From: Silene noctiflora
Taxonomy: Eukaryota; Streptophyta; Magnoliopsida; Caryophyllales; Caryophyllaceae
Assembly (NCBI GenBank): GCA_009801015.1
Contig: VHZZ01000218.1
Span: 201,102 to 249,319 of the forward strand
Length of the DNA stretch: 48,218 bases
Direction: 5' to 3'
Below are positions 34,767 through 47,400 of the stretch, piece by piece. The notes beneath the pieces were generated by a model that saw only the letters and a list, made by a program, of their open reading frames with translations, did not search any database and had not been told where the DNA came from. A program made the translations under genes and the position numbers. Position 1 is the stretch's first letter; each line of letters starts with the position of its first letter.

Positions 34767-35250
34767 CGAGTGGTCGGGAAATTTGGAAGAATTGTCGTGT
34801 TAATTATTATTTATGAGTGAAGTACTCTGTAGTAATTAGGGTATTATTTGGAATTATGATTTGATCAAATTGATGGTAATTGTGAATGGTTTAATTTAGC
34901 TTCGCGGTTAGGTGTAAGTCGGGTTATTGTTGTTTGTGAAATCTTATTAAGTATTTGTTGTAATGAAATTCTTATGAAATAAGAAAAGTAGTGTGGTTAC
35001 CAAAAACTTGCAAATTCGCATTGCATTGTTGTATTTCGTTTTATCTCACAACCTAACAAGAAAGAATCGATTTTACTGGATGGTAAATCCCGAGATTAGA
35101 ATCAGAATTTAATCAAACTATAAGCCCAGAGACATTCTAACTGAGTAGTGTATGACTTCGACGATTCTTGTTTCCTGAACGTACCTACAACTTGCTGTCG
35201 AAATGGCTTCAATATCTTGAATCTTCTGTAGAAAACATTCACTGATATGA
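34767..35250. other. Convergent 3' ends of peroxidase and MATE genes
   Basis: 484 bp between the two stops on opposite strands. The peroxidase stop is followed by AATGAAATTC and GAAATAAG near 34960-34982, possible poly-A signals. Nothing else seen. Confidence 0.5.
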
Positions 35251-38200
35251 TCAGGCCCTGTGGTTGTGTCTTTCATCCACAAGAATCTGTTTACTGCGAA
35301 CTTTCAAAACCTGTAAGCAATAAATCATGGCCAAAAACGACGGGAATCAACGCCTAAAGTATATGATCACAAACGCTGCATTTTACATATTAATATCAGT
35401 CCAATTAGTCTATTATAAGACCGTCTCCTGTTAATAACGTGAGACCAACCCATTTAAATATGAACCTTGCCCAAGAAATTAAAACCCGCTAACTCAGAGA
35501 ATAACTACCCCAATGTTTATTCTTATCATCTTGTGTAGGTCAATTTAATGATAACATTATCATGAGATCTTCTCGTAATACAATTGCTGGTGTCGGTAAA
35601 TTTGAGTGAATTTCATACCTCGTTTTCCCATCCACGTCTTAGTGTAATTACGGACAGGAGCAATATCTGAGTCACACTCCCTCCAAGCATCCCAAACCAG
35701 ATTCCCTGATAAAATCAACCCTTCTGTCAGAAACTCAACCGAGTAAATTGGAAATATATGGTTTTATGTAAAATTAGTGTAGTGGGAGACATAAGGGCGG
35801 TTCAAGTCACAGTACTATTTCAACATGTCTTTACCAGCTATGGTAGCTTGACATTAGCAACGATTTATACTTTTAGAGTTAATAACCCCAAACTGTAGAT
35901 AGCATTCCATATTTACCTTGTATCCAAAGTCAAGCGCCCGTCCAATGAAAATACCGAGAGGCAAGCCCACCAGGTAATAGCTTCCAATGTTTACAAATGC
36001 AGCCAATGCTTGCCAACCAGATCCAACTGCGATGCCTGATAAGGATCATATAATTAAGGAGAGTGGCGGATCTTGGAGCAAAAGTTAAGGGGACCAAGGT
36101 TTGGACATTTGACCGCAAGTTTGAAATATGAACAAATAAGCCACTGGACCATGAGGGCTAACTGGCTAAGTAATAATTTATGCAATCAAATTTAAAAAGT
36201 TAGTTCGGCAAAGCTATGATCCGCCCAAGTAAGACTCTAGTGACCTTTGAAACACAAGATCTCAATTTCAAACTTTCATGTGAGAATATCCAAGTATGTC
36301 TGCAATGTCATGGATAACTAGATACCAAGCGTTGAGAGATGGAGAGTGAGTAGTACCTAAGAATACTGGAGGAATGCTATTTAAAAGAATGGTCGAACCC
36401 AATAGAAGAGCAAGCTCGCTGACAAGGGAGATCACTGATGAGTTTGGTGTAAATATCATCGCTAGCTTTCCCGGGATTACCATGACCAGTAAGAAGAAGA
36501 TCAGTCCAAGGAGTAGGGATGTCATCAGACACACCTTAGCTGCAAATTTAGCACCATTGGCATTTCCTGCTCCCAACTCGATGGCTACCCGTGCCCTGTG
36601 TAACAAGTATGGAATACTTGTGAGTAGAAATGAAAGAGCTGTGTAATAGCATTCATGTATTCCATATGAGCAGATGGCCCACTAGCCCGGCTGGTTGAAT
36701 TATCGAGTGGTGGCACTCATAATCCGGGTTTGAAATAAATACATAATCATGACCGGCTTTGTGGGTCCTTTTACACCAAGAAATATATATATTGAGGTAT
36801 AGGATATCTGACAGCATACCCAGTAGCAGCTAATATTCCAAGTGGAACCATGGACTCCCAGCCAAAAAGTGTGACGCTGTTAATGTGAAAAAAAAATTAC
36901 ACTCATTACTAAGTTTTGAGTAGAGAATTGGCAGAAATCCAACGAGTATTAGAGAGCAAGAACCAAAGAACTAGATCCAACCATATGGAGAGAGCATCAA
37001 CTGCCGAGCTACCAGCATTCCCAGAAGCCACTACCAGCATCCTATAATACAGGTTCTCCAATCTACAAAGAAATATTCACATAGCACAATCAGGCAGTAG
37101 ACAACCTAGTTCACGGATGATAACTGGAAATCATTTTATTTGTTGGGTTATTTGTTGTCTTGAGTGTATAGGGAAATAAAGCGAACTCTCCGCACAGAGC
37201 ATGAGATATGATGCACAGATCATGCAACGCTGTAATGGAGGATTCTATTGTTCACAGTTGGATATGACCATTGATGGCTTGATGCTGATAAATTGACCAA
37301 ATCGTGAATACAACAATGGCTAAAAAACTGCAGAAATGGCATTATAGTAATGTGGAACTAAAATACCTACAAGACCATGACACCAGAAGCGATGGCTAGC
37401 TTGAAGAAGTCCCACAGTTCCGTGAAGGCTTCCCGAGAGAAACCAGTCCATGTGGCAGGACACCCTCCATAAACAATATACCCAAATAGTATCACCACTG
37501 AAAGCCACCAGGAAAAATCTAGAATAAGAGCAGCCCCAATTATACCGACGCCAAGCTTATACACAAAAAGCCAGCTAAGAACGGCATGGACAACCAAAGC
37601 CATGGCAGCAGACCAAGCAATCACCGTCGTTTTAAGTTGACTCTGTAAGAACCTTTGCATTGAGAATTGAAATACAAAGCTCAAGTGCATCGGGATCAAC
37701 CACTTAGCCACAAACCCAGTTCGTTCTGCTACTTCAACTGATTGGCCAAGGATCTTCAATAGAGGTGACGCAAATATGAACATGGGGAGCAACAAAATAG
37801 AACAGCAAAAGAGTACTACACATGAACGCTGCATGTAGATGCCTAACATGTGGTGTTGTCTTGCACCATAGGCTTGCCCGCACAATGTCTCCAATGCAGT
37901 AGCCATTCCTAGCTATAAATCACAACACAGGACAAACAACAAAAAGTGCATTATTGACTTTATTGACGAAAGGGATAAAGCATACAAGGAAGCTCCTTGG
38001 CTTTCCACAAAAGAAAATTGATTGCCTAAGTTGTTTTCTCAAACATGCTTGTGGGCTATTTATAAACCACACCAGATTGACCAGAAACAAGCACCATCAA
38101 ACAAAGACAGAGCTTTGTTATTCAGGACCTTACTATGCCTTACCCATGAAGCTGAAAAATAGTGGTACAGGGATAGCATTATATAGCGTAAACATCAAAA

Positions 38201-39580
38201 CGCAAACAGAGCGTTTGGTATCAAGTACGGAGTGGGAATGACAATGAATCGTCATTCTCAGTAAACAACCCCGCATGTGCTTTCAACACAAGTGTAAGGT
38301 TGCTACCCCATCATATCATAGTAGGGAGGTTTGAAGCACCGGGTAATGTTGTCGTTGGTGATTAAACATTAAGTGGAAGGAAATTTTACACAAGATCCAA
38401 TCAACAATAGTGGAAGGTGGAATTTACTACTCCATTAATTAGTGTTTTCTGTGTGTTTCTAGCATCATCATTGTAAGTGGAAGTGGATGAACGGGATGTG
38501 AGAACCGAGAAGAAAAGTGAAGGATTGCTCATACCAATTCAATAACTTCATTCCCGTTGAAACACATCGCAGTAAAATTAAGAACAAATCCAGCATCATC
38601 CCATCAACTTACTACCTCTTTATCATGTAAAGCCCTAACCCTTCTTTTGGATGCAAAAGTACAAGGGAAGAGAGGGGTAAGTAGAACCTTTAATGAGTGA
38701 TTAACCCAATTTGTTAATCGAAACAAGCGAAATTATTCCCCTCTTATTCTCTCCCATTTCCCCTCCAACTCCCACAATCCTAACAAAGGCAAGTATAATG
38801 TATAAACACACTCAAAATATGACAATTCATGGTTCAACCACTAATATATGTGATATTTTGACGGATTTCTTAGGGTGAATCATGAATGGGTGATTGTTCT
38901 TACTTGCTAAATTGTGATCTAAACTCTTTTTCGAAATTAAAATGATCCAAAAGACTGTTACCGAATAACCCTTAAGCCACTTAATCACCAAAAGACACAA
39001 ACTTTACCTCCAAATTCCTTAATCCAAACAAAAGGGCAAGTACAAACACGCTTAAAAATGATAAATTGATAATTCATGATTTAACATCAATAGCCAAAAG
39101 ACACAAACTTTCCAACAAATGAATCAAACAAAGTCAAGTTTATAAATACAGACAAAACACAAATTATAAAATAAGACCGTCTTACAATATGAGACGGTCA
39201 TTTAATTGATTAAACATATAAAAGGATCGTCTCACACTATAAGACGGTCTTACACAATAATTATCGCAGAAAGAAAGTGGAAGTACCAGAAAGCCAAAGC
39301 TGATGGAGATAAGAAGAGTAGTAACAATGGAGAAAGCAGCAAGATCAAGATCACTCAAATGACCAGCTAAAGATTGAGTGATTATAGTAAGTGCAAACAT
39401 TGCAACCCTGCAAAATATAGATGGACCTGCAATTTTCCATACTTTCTTCACTTCTTCCCATGTCTCTTTCATTCCAAAATTTGATTGTTTTGCATTTCCA
39501 TCTTCTGAATTGATTTGGAGTAACAATGGATGGTGTTTCACCTCCATTATTTCTTGGGCCTTGATTCTTGGATCTATCAT
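35251..39580 (-). CDS. MATE family efflux transporter (DETOXIFICATION/DTX)
   Basis: Predicted 492-residue integral membrane antiporter that moves secondary metabolites or organic compounds in exchange for protons; substrate unknown. Exons in transcript order: 39580-39287, 37912-37371, 37062-36982, 36876-36820, 36595-36357, 36035-35917, 35705-35619, 35310-35251; phases agree throughout. A soluble N-tail of about 35 residues precedes twelve hydrophobic spans. Signatures: LGMATALETLCGQAYGA (from residue 99), WLIPMHLSFVFQFSMQRFLQSQ, VDALSIC, GARVAIELGAGNANGAK (about residue 325) and GSGWQALAAFVNIGSYYLVG. Length and motif order are normal for the family; I would place it near DTX27-type proteins, with low certainty. 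Intron 1 is 1.4 kb and contains a hairpin MITE only 26 nt from the donor. A further in-frame Met at 39547 could be an alternative start. Confidence 0.93.
36060..36235. mobile_element. GGCGGATC-ended repeat in a MATE intron
   Basis: Left end AGTGGCGGATCTTGG; right end, reverse complemented, ACTTGGGCGGATCATAG. Imperfect inverted termini about 12-15 bp, about 175 bp long, no ORF. End type resembles the elements at 14925 and 22900. Confidence 0.5.
38296..38360 (+). repeat. SINE-like 3' fragment in MATE intron 1
   Basis: GGTTGCTACCCCATCATATC, GTAGGGAGGTTTGAAGCACC and GGGTAATGTTGTCGTTG. Diverged copy of the family at 27318. Confidence 0.45.
39157..39260. mobile_element. AAGAYCGTCTTAC-family MITE, copy B, in MATE intron 1
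   Basis: Begins ACACAAATTATAAAATAAGA then CCGTCTTACAATATGAGACG and ends ATCGTCTCACACTATAAGAC GGTC. The reverse complement of the right end nearly matches the left. Sits within 26 nt of the 5' splice site of exon 1. Confidence 0.65.
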
Positions 39581-39789
39581 TCTTTATCATGTTCATGTTC
39601 ATGTTCATTTGGGGTTTTTATTTCGGAGTGGAATTCAGTAAAACGGTTTTACAATAAAATATTCTTTTCTTTAAAACATGGTACGTGATGAACGTTACCG
39701 AGTATTTAATTAGTGTTATTTTAAGTAAATACTCTCATTTTTAAAATTACACTTGTTTAAACCGTTTTATACAAATTTCTTATTTATAT
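39581..39789. other. MATE upstream region
   Basis: Includes the 5' leader of the MATE gene with an ATGTTC-type triplet repeat near 39587-39610 (in the antisense reading, repeated ATGAACATG). No other feature. Confidence 0.4.
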
Positions 39790-39797
39790 CTTGCCGC

Positions 39798-40310
39798 TAG
39801 ACCTGTCAAACGGGTCGGGTTATACGGGTCACAGGCCGGGTTAGGGTCAGAATACGGGTCAAGAAATAATTTTTAACGTCTTTTTTAATCTATTTTTTTA
39901 ATTAAAAAAATAATTTTTAAAAACGTAAAACATATTTAATATGAATATTTTAATCATATTCAACGCTTACATTAATTATTTCAACGTTTACATTACTTTT
40001 ATTGACATAATTATTAAATTAAAGTTTTTTAAATAATTATTTCATTATTAAGTATTATAAAAGTTATATAAAATTGACTTTTTAGTTGTGTTTGTAATTT
40101 TTAATGATAAAAAAATAATTTTTTAGCTATTTTTTTCAAATATTAATATTTTAATAAAATTCTTGATTTATCCTTAACCCAACAGGTCGACCCGTTCGGG
40201 TCGGGTCTCGACCCTAAAATAACGGGTCATATCGGGTTCAGGTCAAACGGGTCACGGGTCGAAAAAACGGGTTTGTAACCCTAAAAAACGGGTCGGGCAG
40301 GTCAGGTCTA
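39798..40310. mobile_element. hAT-like MITE with perfect 8-bp target duplication
   Basis: Starts TAGACCTGTCAAACGGGTCG and ends, reverse complemented, TAGACCTGACCTGCCCGACC. Flanks are CTTGCCGC at 39790-39797 and the identical CTTGCCGC at 40311-40318. The 8-bp duplication is diagnostic of hAT superfamily insertion. 513 bp with CGGGTCGGGT-rich ends and an AT-rich core; no ORF. Confidence 0.85.
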
Positions 40311-40318
40311 CTTGCCGC

Positions 40319-41126
40319 ATATCTTAATCTTTTTCAGTTCATGTCATCTTTCGAGGCACATTGATCTGTGTTAATTAACATGCTCAAAGATAAGATTAAT
40401 ATTATTCACACTTTATTCCGCTATTTGTAGAACCGTTATTCTTGCTTGGGACGAGAAGGCACTTGTAACACCTTACAAACCACCCTCCCTTGGAAAGTCG
40501 GGGTGATATAATTGTTAATGTTGTATGGCAGTTGGTTGATCTCCCCTGTTTACCTTTTACTTCTGTAGTTCTGTGGAGAATTTACCTTTCGGAAACTAGA
40601 CGGGGGTCATTCTGTCCCGCATTTCACCAGTCTGAGGTTCAGCATGGCATCGTTGTTAAAATGTGTTGATAAACGTGCGCAAGATCCAGGATTTTTTTAG
40701 CAATCATTTGCAATTACAACGAACATATGGCCTTTGGTTTTAGATCAATTTCCTGTCGTTGCACAAGTTTTCAGACGAATTACTCACGTGGTGAAAAGAG
40801 TTTCAGTCTTAAAGAACTGTGTAGTGCAGTTCAGTTCTATGCTGTAAACAAGGGAGGCAAATCAATGGATGCTCAAATTTCACAAATCATCGAAGATAAA
40901 TCACTACCAGAAATTTGAATCATGCGATAGATACAACGCAAATAACAATTTTTCTGCTACGAATTTACACAGCAAGAGACTAGCACTGCTACAAAAATAA
41001 CTAGACATTCCGGAGGAGGAGAAACCAGACATGACTTCATCTCATCGAATTCCTAATCTAACTACAAGAAGTCGGGCTATGCTTAGTTAGCGAACCGTTC
41101 TAAATATAATACTGAAGAAAGACAAA
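40319..41126. other. Intergenic DNA and ARID gene 3' flank
   Basis: A plus-strand frame at 40727-40918 has no recognisable features. The 3' UTR of the ARID gene lies at the right side. Nothing else supported. Confidence 0.4.
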
Positions 41127-44100
41127 CTATTGGATAGGCGGCGCAAATGGAACTCGCACAAAGAGTCTGCCATGCAGGCTGACAACAGCTGATGTATGTA
41201 GTGTGTCTATCCTCGCTGGCAAATTGACAATCTGCAAAACAGCCCCAACAATTTTTTTCCTGATTAGCATCAAAATGAGTAATTATGAATCCAACGGAGC
41301 TAGACGTGGCAAACATATCATTTGCATGGGCTCAGTTTTAGCAGGTCATTTCAGATTATGATTATTTTTTGTCAGTGCTTACGAGTTGGGTCAACTGGGT
41401 CATTTTCAGGCAATTCCACATCTTAGCTATCAAGGTGTAGTTTCAAATAATCATTCTAATTCATTTTGAGACGGGTTCGGTCAATCTGGGTTCGGCTCTT
41501 ATTCAAGTTGTTTTCTCAAGCTTGGTTGGGTCATGTTGTCGGGCCTAATTGGAGCCCAAGATTCTTTACTCTTCGGCTTTGGAGTATGATGAGATAAGCA
41601 AAATAGCTTGCCAGGCTGAAAGATTGGGTTTGTGAAAAAAAAAATCATGAAAAAAGGAAATGAGAGGAAATCGAGAATATGCGAACTTAGGCAGCGCATG
41701 CCTTAAGTTCTGATGGTATGCTCACAGTAAGCAGAGCATCATATACTGATATACCACATCAAAATCAGGAGTTGTTGAAAATCACCTTCTTGAAAGGAGT
41801 AATACCCCATGGATTGTCTAGTTGCTCAGGCGTACCAGTAATGACCACACGGCCAGAAGCATCTGACTGAACTCGGACCTGGATTGTCAAGAGACAGATT
41901 ATATTGATACCAAAGTATAATCTCACTAAATCACTCAACACAACGTAAACAAATCCACACAGAGATAAGAAAATTGATCTAAGGCCAAGAAACACACATA
42001 AGTGAAGTTGAATGCTCGAGATATAAATGGTAAGCGATAAATTACAAGCCCAGCTACCCAAGACTAGGCAGCATATATGGCAAGTGACAACAAATATTAT
42101 GTAGCATTGCCATCGTTGCCAACAGAAATAAGATGAAACCATTTCAGATACTATGGGAATTTTATACCACGAGCTGAATGCAGTCTCTTTACTACTACTA
42201 TGACAACAGTTCCTCTTGGGAATCTGCTTTCCGCAACCAATTGGCATTCACATGTAAATATGTTTACCCTACACGGTGAAGTTACCTAATTGACCAAAGA
42301 ACACAACACCAGATCCCACCGAATATCTAGCACAACAATAAAATTACCCCAATGACGCAAGCACTTCAGTAAATGCCGAGGTAAGGGTGCGTTGGATGTA
42401 CACAACACAGCTTGTTTATGAATGACCCATAATGAAAACTGCATCTAGAATTTCACATTGACTGCTACCTCACAAAACATAACAATCACCAGTTTAGTGA
42501 AGCACTTTGCTTCATTCCATACAAATCCAAAAACAAACAAGAAACAATAGCGGGTCCTTGGCTCCATTGGATATGGAAACACAACCTTGAATTCATGAGG
42601 GTGGTTCTAATATGGACTAGACCGTGCATCCTTAGTTTAAAGAAGCGCGCCTTGGATGAGGCACTAGCCAAAACGCCTTGGTGCATTTAGGAGCTTCTTT
42701 TAGATAAGGCTCGTCTAATGAGGCTAATTAGCACGAACTTTTCATATGTTTTTCTTTTAGATCTTTCATTATGTTATATTTTTCCCCAATTATTTCTAAG
42801 TTTTACTCCTTTACATGTTAGTCAACTTCAAAACTTCCGAAAAGGGTACTGGCCCTCAATTTTTATTTTGCAAATGCACAACTTGTTATCAAAAATAGGG
42901 CGTCTTGCGTCCAAACTGTGCGCGCCTTCACCACCTTGTGCCTTAATCGCCTTGGCCCCTTAGCACCTCATGACCTCATCAAACTAAGCGTACACCTAAG
43001 TCAAACTTGTATAAGAAATTCCACCAGTTTATAATTGACCATGCCAACATGAGCAAGCACAAATAAAACGAACTTGACACCCTTCTATTAGTCGGGTGAT
43101 GACAATGCACAATACAAAGCATGTTTAGAATCCCATGAAACCACGAATTTTGCGAGGAAAATACACAAATGAATTTCAAGAAGGATAATACCTCCTCACG
43201 GAGAAGCCCAGGAACTAACACGTAAACTTCAAAACAATCCTTCTGTATAATAAGAAAACAACAAAAAAAACACAATGATCATATGATGGATTAGCTGGAG
43301 ATAAAGTATAAGGGACAGACAATTCACAGCTAAATAATTAGAAACTCACACTTTCTCGAACATTGATTTTCACCCAATCAGCAGGGGGGCCAACGTCAAT
43401 AATTGTTGCCACAAGTCTATCAACGAAGGACAATAAGTTAGAGAGGCAAAAATAGGAAGGAAAAAATAGCTCTCATACAAGACCAAGATACGGTGCAATT
43501 AAAGAATGTGCTTAAGGGAGCAATGACATAGAAAGATAATTTCACACTGAGTTATAGGAGAATTCTACCTTAATGAGGCTAAAAGAAGGTAAATAAAAGA
43601 GACCAGAAGATGAGATCTTAACTGATTATTTAGTTCAGCTTGCATATCATTTTCTTCATGCACCATATTATTTGGTTTCCTTTGCTTTACGCCTAAATTA
43701 TCAAAGCACGAAATGAATTTATGTTCTAAGTTTATAAAAATGTTTTAGGACATATATACACAATAATGAAATATGTACAGCAGGTCAGTAGCACACCAAT
43801 GTTCTTAAGATGCTTTTCACGCTTCTGTGAAGAACTTTGATTCTTGTCCTGACAAGACAGAGCAAGATTAACTTCAATGAACCAACATGAATATGAAATA
43901 ACTGAGTGAGTAATCGCCCAGATCAGCCAATAAATCTGTTACAAACTCATTATATATTAAACATACCTTAACTATTGGCTCACCATCTTCTCCATAACCA
44001 GATTGCCGCTGAGAATGCCAACCCTGCATTGCACGAGTAGCTGATTCCCTTCTCACCCTACCTGAACTGGTAATAGCACCTCCCTACAGAGAAATAGTAT

Positions 44101-46905
44101 ATTAAGAAAGCTATATAGCATAAAAAACTATACATCTAGTACAATGAAAGAAGGGCTATTTGCACTCTAGAAAAGGGCTGTTGTACTCATTTAAAACAAT
44201 CATCTTCAATATATTCGATCAACAAAAGAGTGCTTGAAGCATATTTTGAAGTCCTAATAACACTTCCTATACAGAAAACCAACCAGCGAAAAATGTAAAA
44301 GAAAAAAAAATCTCATCGGCAACATGGGAGTTGAACAACTTTGAAGGGATATGACCAAAAGATGTTCACAACATCTATCCTCAAAGTAAGATAACTAAAC
44401 TAAACAGAGGTAACGGTCAAATAAGAGCAAGGAATGCAATTGCAATATTAAAACGAACCTACGTTTGCAGGTTAATTCCTAATCAGGTATCACACATACG
44501 CAAATCAATAAATCATGACTATGAAATATCAAAACACCACAATGAATCCATGATGCATCATACACCGCCAGATACTTCAAGATGAAGAAACTACCTCATT
44601 TTCACCAGAAGCAAGCTCAGGAGTGGGTGCATCTGGAAATTCAACCTCGCCCCTCTCTATTTTATGCTTTTCGTATTCCAACAGTGACTGCATGGAAGAA
44701 AAAAAAAAAAAAAGACAAATAACCTAATATGTGCAAACTCATCCAAAAATGTACAATCCCAATAGATGAATACCAACGAAAGAAATCAATTAATAGAAAC
44801 GATGATAGTAATAAGCCATAAGTGCACTTTAGCAAACAAGCATAAGCAAGACCCAATCTATTTAGTATTGTTAAAACCTTTTGTGCATAATCATTGCAAG
44901 AACAAGCACAATAAGCAGGAATAGAAGATAAGTAAATGCTCTTCATCTATTTTCATTGAAAGGAAACCATAATAGATTGCATATATTACCTTTTCATAGA
45001 AAATTCGAAACGTCCAAGATATTGTGGTACAGGTCCTGACAAGAATGCCATGAACTAGTTCAATCCAATGCAAAAATAAACGATCGACGAAAACATAGAA
45101 AATTAACAACTATAATTTAACTGCCAACAAAAGGCTGTAATCACCAAGCATAAACATGGAGCAATCTAGAAAAGAAGGGATAAGGAGATCATATCTTACT
45201 TTGGCGGATGGAAAGATTCTCCAATTTGCCGCCAAAGCTTGTAGAATGTAACCTGCCACAATAGAAAATGAGAATTACTAAGCTTCTGAGGATAATCACG
45301 AGTGCATATACCTCGCATATACAGAAATATTGGAGTATCTACCATCAAAGAGATATGTAAGTAAATTGACACGCACACTAGAGCTGTTCATGGGCCGTCC
45401 CGTCCATTGAACCCGGCCCATCCCGCCCGCTAAAAAAGCGGGTACGGACAAGGCATTTTAAGAAAAATACAAAGGCCCAACCCACTAACCCGTCCCGAAC
45501 CCGCTAACCCGCTTGCCCGTGGGCTAAAAATTAAACGTGAGCCCGGCCCATGTCCGGCCCAAACCCGCATTTGGACACCTCTAACGCACACCAACATATA
45601 TTTACTTCGGCAACTCAAATCATGCTTCAGAGTTTAAATGCCATGTATTACGTACTCATGCAGTAAAAGAAATCGCATGAACATGACCACCAACTATTTC
45701 ATCAAGATACGATAAAAAAAAAAGAAACATCTTTTGTCATTATAAATAATAAATCTTCTACTATAAAGATAAGAGAATACGAGATTGTGAGACCATCTCA
45801 GACGCAGCAGAAAGTAGAATAAAGTAAGAAGTCGAACACCCAAGACAGATGCTCTTAAAAACTGTGTAATGCATATAAAACATAACATGTATAACCCTCT
45901 GTTGCTCAGACTATTCAATATTACCTTGTGTACCCGTGTCGGACACTCGACAAACGGAAATGGGTAGGACACTCGGACATTTCATTTTTTACCAATAACA
46001 TGAATTTTTTTTTCATAAAATAGCCGAATCCGACACTTGGACACACAACCGTGTTGGATACTTCCAACCACAATTATTCATTTATTCGTCAGCCTCTACA
46101 TTGATTCCAAGCAAAAAAAATTAAGTATAAATGCCGTATCAGGAATCCTTAAGAAATCATACCCTGTCATATCCACCCAATTGAACAGTCAATCTCCATA
46201 ACCTAGTAACAAAGAGGGGTTGACAATATAAAAAATTAGCCCAAAAATTACTTTTTATAAGGCATCATAGGGAGTCAAAATCCAAGAAAAATAGAGGCTC
46301 GTGTCAAACTGTAAAGAAAGGGAACCATACTTAAGTAAGTTCAGAGGCTCCCCATAAAACTTAGGAGGTCGTATATCCATGCGTCTCTCCTTGTAAAATG
46401 CTACCAGCTCTTTCATAAACTCCGCTTGTTCTTCTATAGTTCCTGCCTCCTCATCGTCATCAATCCTCTGCAAGGACAAAACATTACTTCCCCAAACCAT
46501 TAACATCTAAATTACACAATGTTCAAGATAAATACACTTTATTACGAGAAAGGAGGATCAAATGAGCACCTTTAACCTTTTTTTACCATCACTAAAACGC
46601 ACACTAGCGGGATCCTGAAGCGACCTAGCTAATAATCTCCCCGAGATGCGAGCAGGAGTAGCTTCAACAGAACTCCCACCATTTTGAATCTTATTCTGAA
46701 ACGATCCATCAACTGCCAGTAGTTTTTCCTCAACCACCTTCATACCAGGGTGCCCATCACCATTGTCATTCCCATGCCCATTTTCCTCCACATTAGGACT
46801 TCCGAGATTGGAGTCATCGACCGGAGAAGGCGTGTCACCTTCATCAAGCTCGGCTTCTTCGTCCCGAGCATCACCCATCTCCACTTCATTGTCATTGTTC
46901 CCCAT
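41127..46905 (-). CDS. ARID-HSP20 DNA-binding protein (ARID3/5/6 type)
   Basis: Predicted 419-residue nuclear protein joining an AT-rich-interaction (ARID/BRIGHT) domain to a C-terminal alpha-crystallin/HSP20-like domain, a plant-specific pairing. Exons in transcript order: 46905-46570, 46467-46331, 46202-46163, 45252-45200, 45035-44990, 44687-44595, 44083-43967, 43848-43797, 43692-43623, 43416-43350, 43242-43192, 41878-41786, 41231-41127; phases all agree. Residues 1-80 are acidic and low-complexity. ARID spans about 122-225: EFMKELVAFYKERRMDIRPP, LGGYDRVTFYKLWRQIGES, TCTTISWTFRIFYEK. The HSP20-like part spans about 325-419: VGPPADWVKINV, CFEVYVLVPGLLREEVRVQ, GRVVITGTPEQLDNPWG, LHGRLFVRVPF. 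Exon 9 (70 nt) is least conserved but is required to keep the frame. Likely a chromatin or transcription factor; partners unknown. Confidence 0.93.
42625..42985. repeat. GCGCCTTGG repeat in ARID intron 11
   Basis: Left end TTAGTTTAAAGAAGCGCGCC TTGG; right end GTGCGCGCCTTCACC, CACCTTGTGCC and CGCCTTGGCCC. Related to the HFLX intron copy at 28395-28715. No ORF supported. Confidence 0.5.
45379..45583. mobile_element. hAT-like MITE with perfect 8-bp target duplication, in ARID intron 3
   Basis: Starts TAGAGCTGTTCATGGGCC; ends, reverse complemented, TAGAGGTGTCCAAATGCGGG. Flanked by ACGCACAC at 45371-45378 and the identical ACGCACAC at 45584-45591. 205 bp with CCCGCC/CCCGGCCC-rich interior. Non-coding. 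Confidence 0.8.
45930..46072. repeat. GTGTCGGACAC-type palindromic repeat in ARID intron 3
   Basis: TGTACCCGTGTCGGACACTC at the left and ATCCGACACTTGGACACACA plus CCGTGTTGGA at the right are imperfect inverted versions of one motif. About 140 bp, non-coding. Confidence 0.45.
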
Positions 46906-46917
46906 TCTCTAAATTCG

Positions 46918-47054
46918 AACCCTAACCAAAACCCTAGATTTAAAATTCCAATACCATCAAGCATAAACCCTAATCACATCACTTCCATGCACTCTAAAAC
47001 TACTAAACTCTTAACAATTAAGACAAAATAAAACCTAAAAAGTAAAAACCCTAA
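46918..47054. promoter_or_regulatory. Telo-box cluster around the ARID gene leader
   Basis: Four copies of the AAACCCTA-type motif: AACCCTAA 46918-46925, AAACCCTAG 46929-46937, AAACCCTAA 46975-46983 and AAACCCTAA 47046-47054. In plants telo-boxes are known in promoters and leaders of translation and cell-division genes and as a Polycomb-recruiting motif. They lie in the leader or leader intron just upstream of the start codon at 46905. Confidence 0.6.
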
Positions 47055-47279
47055 TTTTATTACATGCATTTACAATTATTCAAAGTAATTACAAATATCC
47101 TCTACAATTACTCAAAAACCTATCAAAAGTTCACATTTTTTATATCAAATTTAGTTATTAAATCATTAATCAAGTAATTTTAATTAAAAAATTACGATAA
47201 ATTAAGTAAAATCATGGAAAATATAACTTAAACGTAAGATCACTCAAATTAAAGATAAAAGATAAAGTGAAAAAATTAC

Positions 47280-47400
47280 CTGTAAAACCACGTCCGTCGG
47301 AAATTTCGACGGTAATGAAGAAAGCAACCGGGAATTGGGAATTGGGGACAGAGAGAAAGCGTAAAATATATTGGCAGTAAAATTGTAATAATTCGATTAA
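47280..47400 (-). other. Probable 5' UTR exon of the ARID gene
   Basis: Read on the minus strand, a TC-rich leader ends in TTTTACAG followed by GTAATTTTTTC, a strong donor at 47280/47279. A plausible acceptor (GGTTAG) lies about 15 nt before the start codon. This gives a leader intron of about 360 nt. The upper end of the exon is a guess. Confidence 0.45.

Noticed and set aside
40727..40918. Small plus-strand gene between MATE and ARID
   Set aside because: 63-codon frame without recognisable motif, promoter or conservation signal.
41765..42247. 160-codon minus-strand frame as a separate gene
   Set aside because: Only its last part is exon 12 of the ARID gene (41878-41786); the rest is intron read-through.
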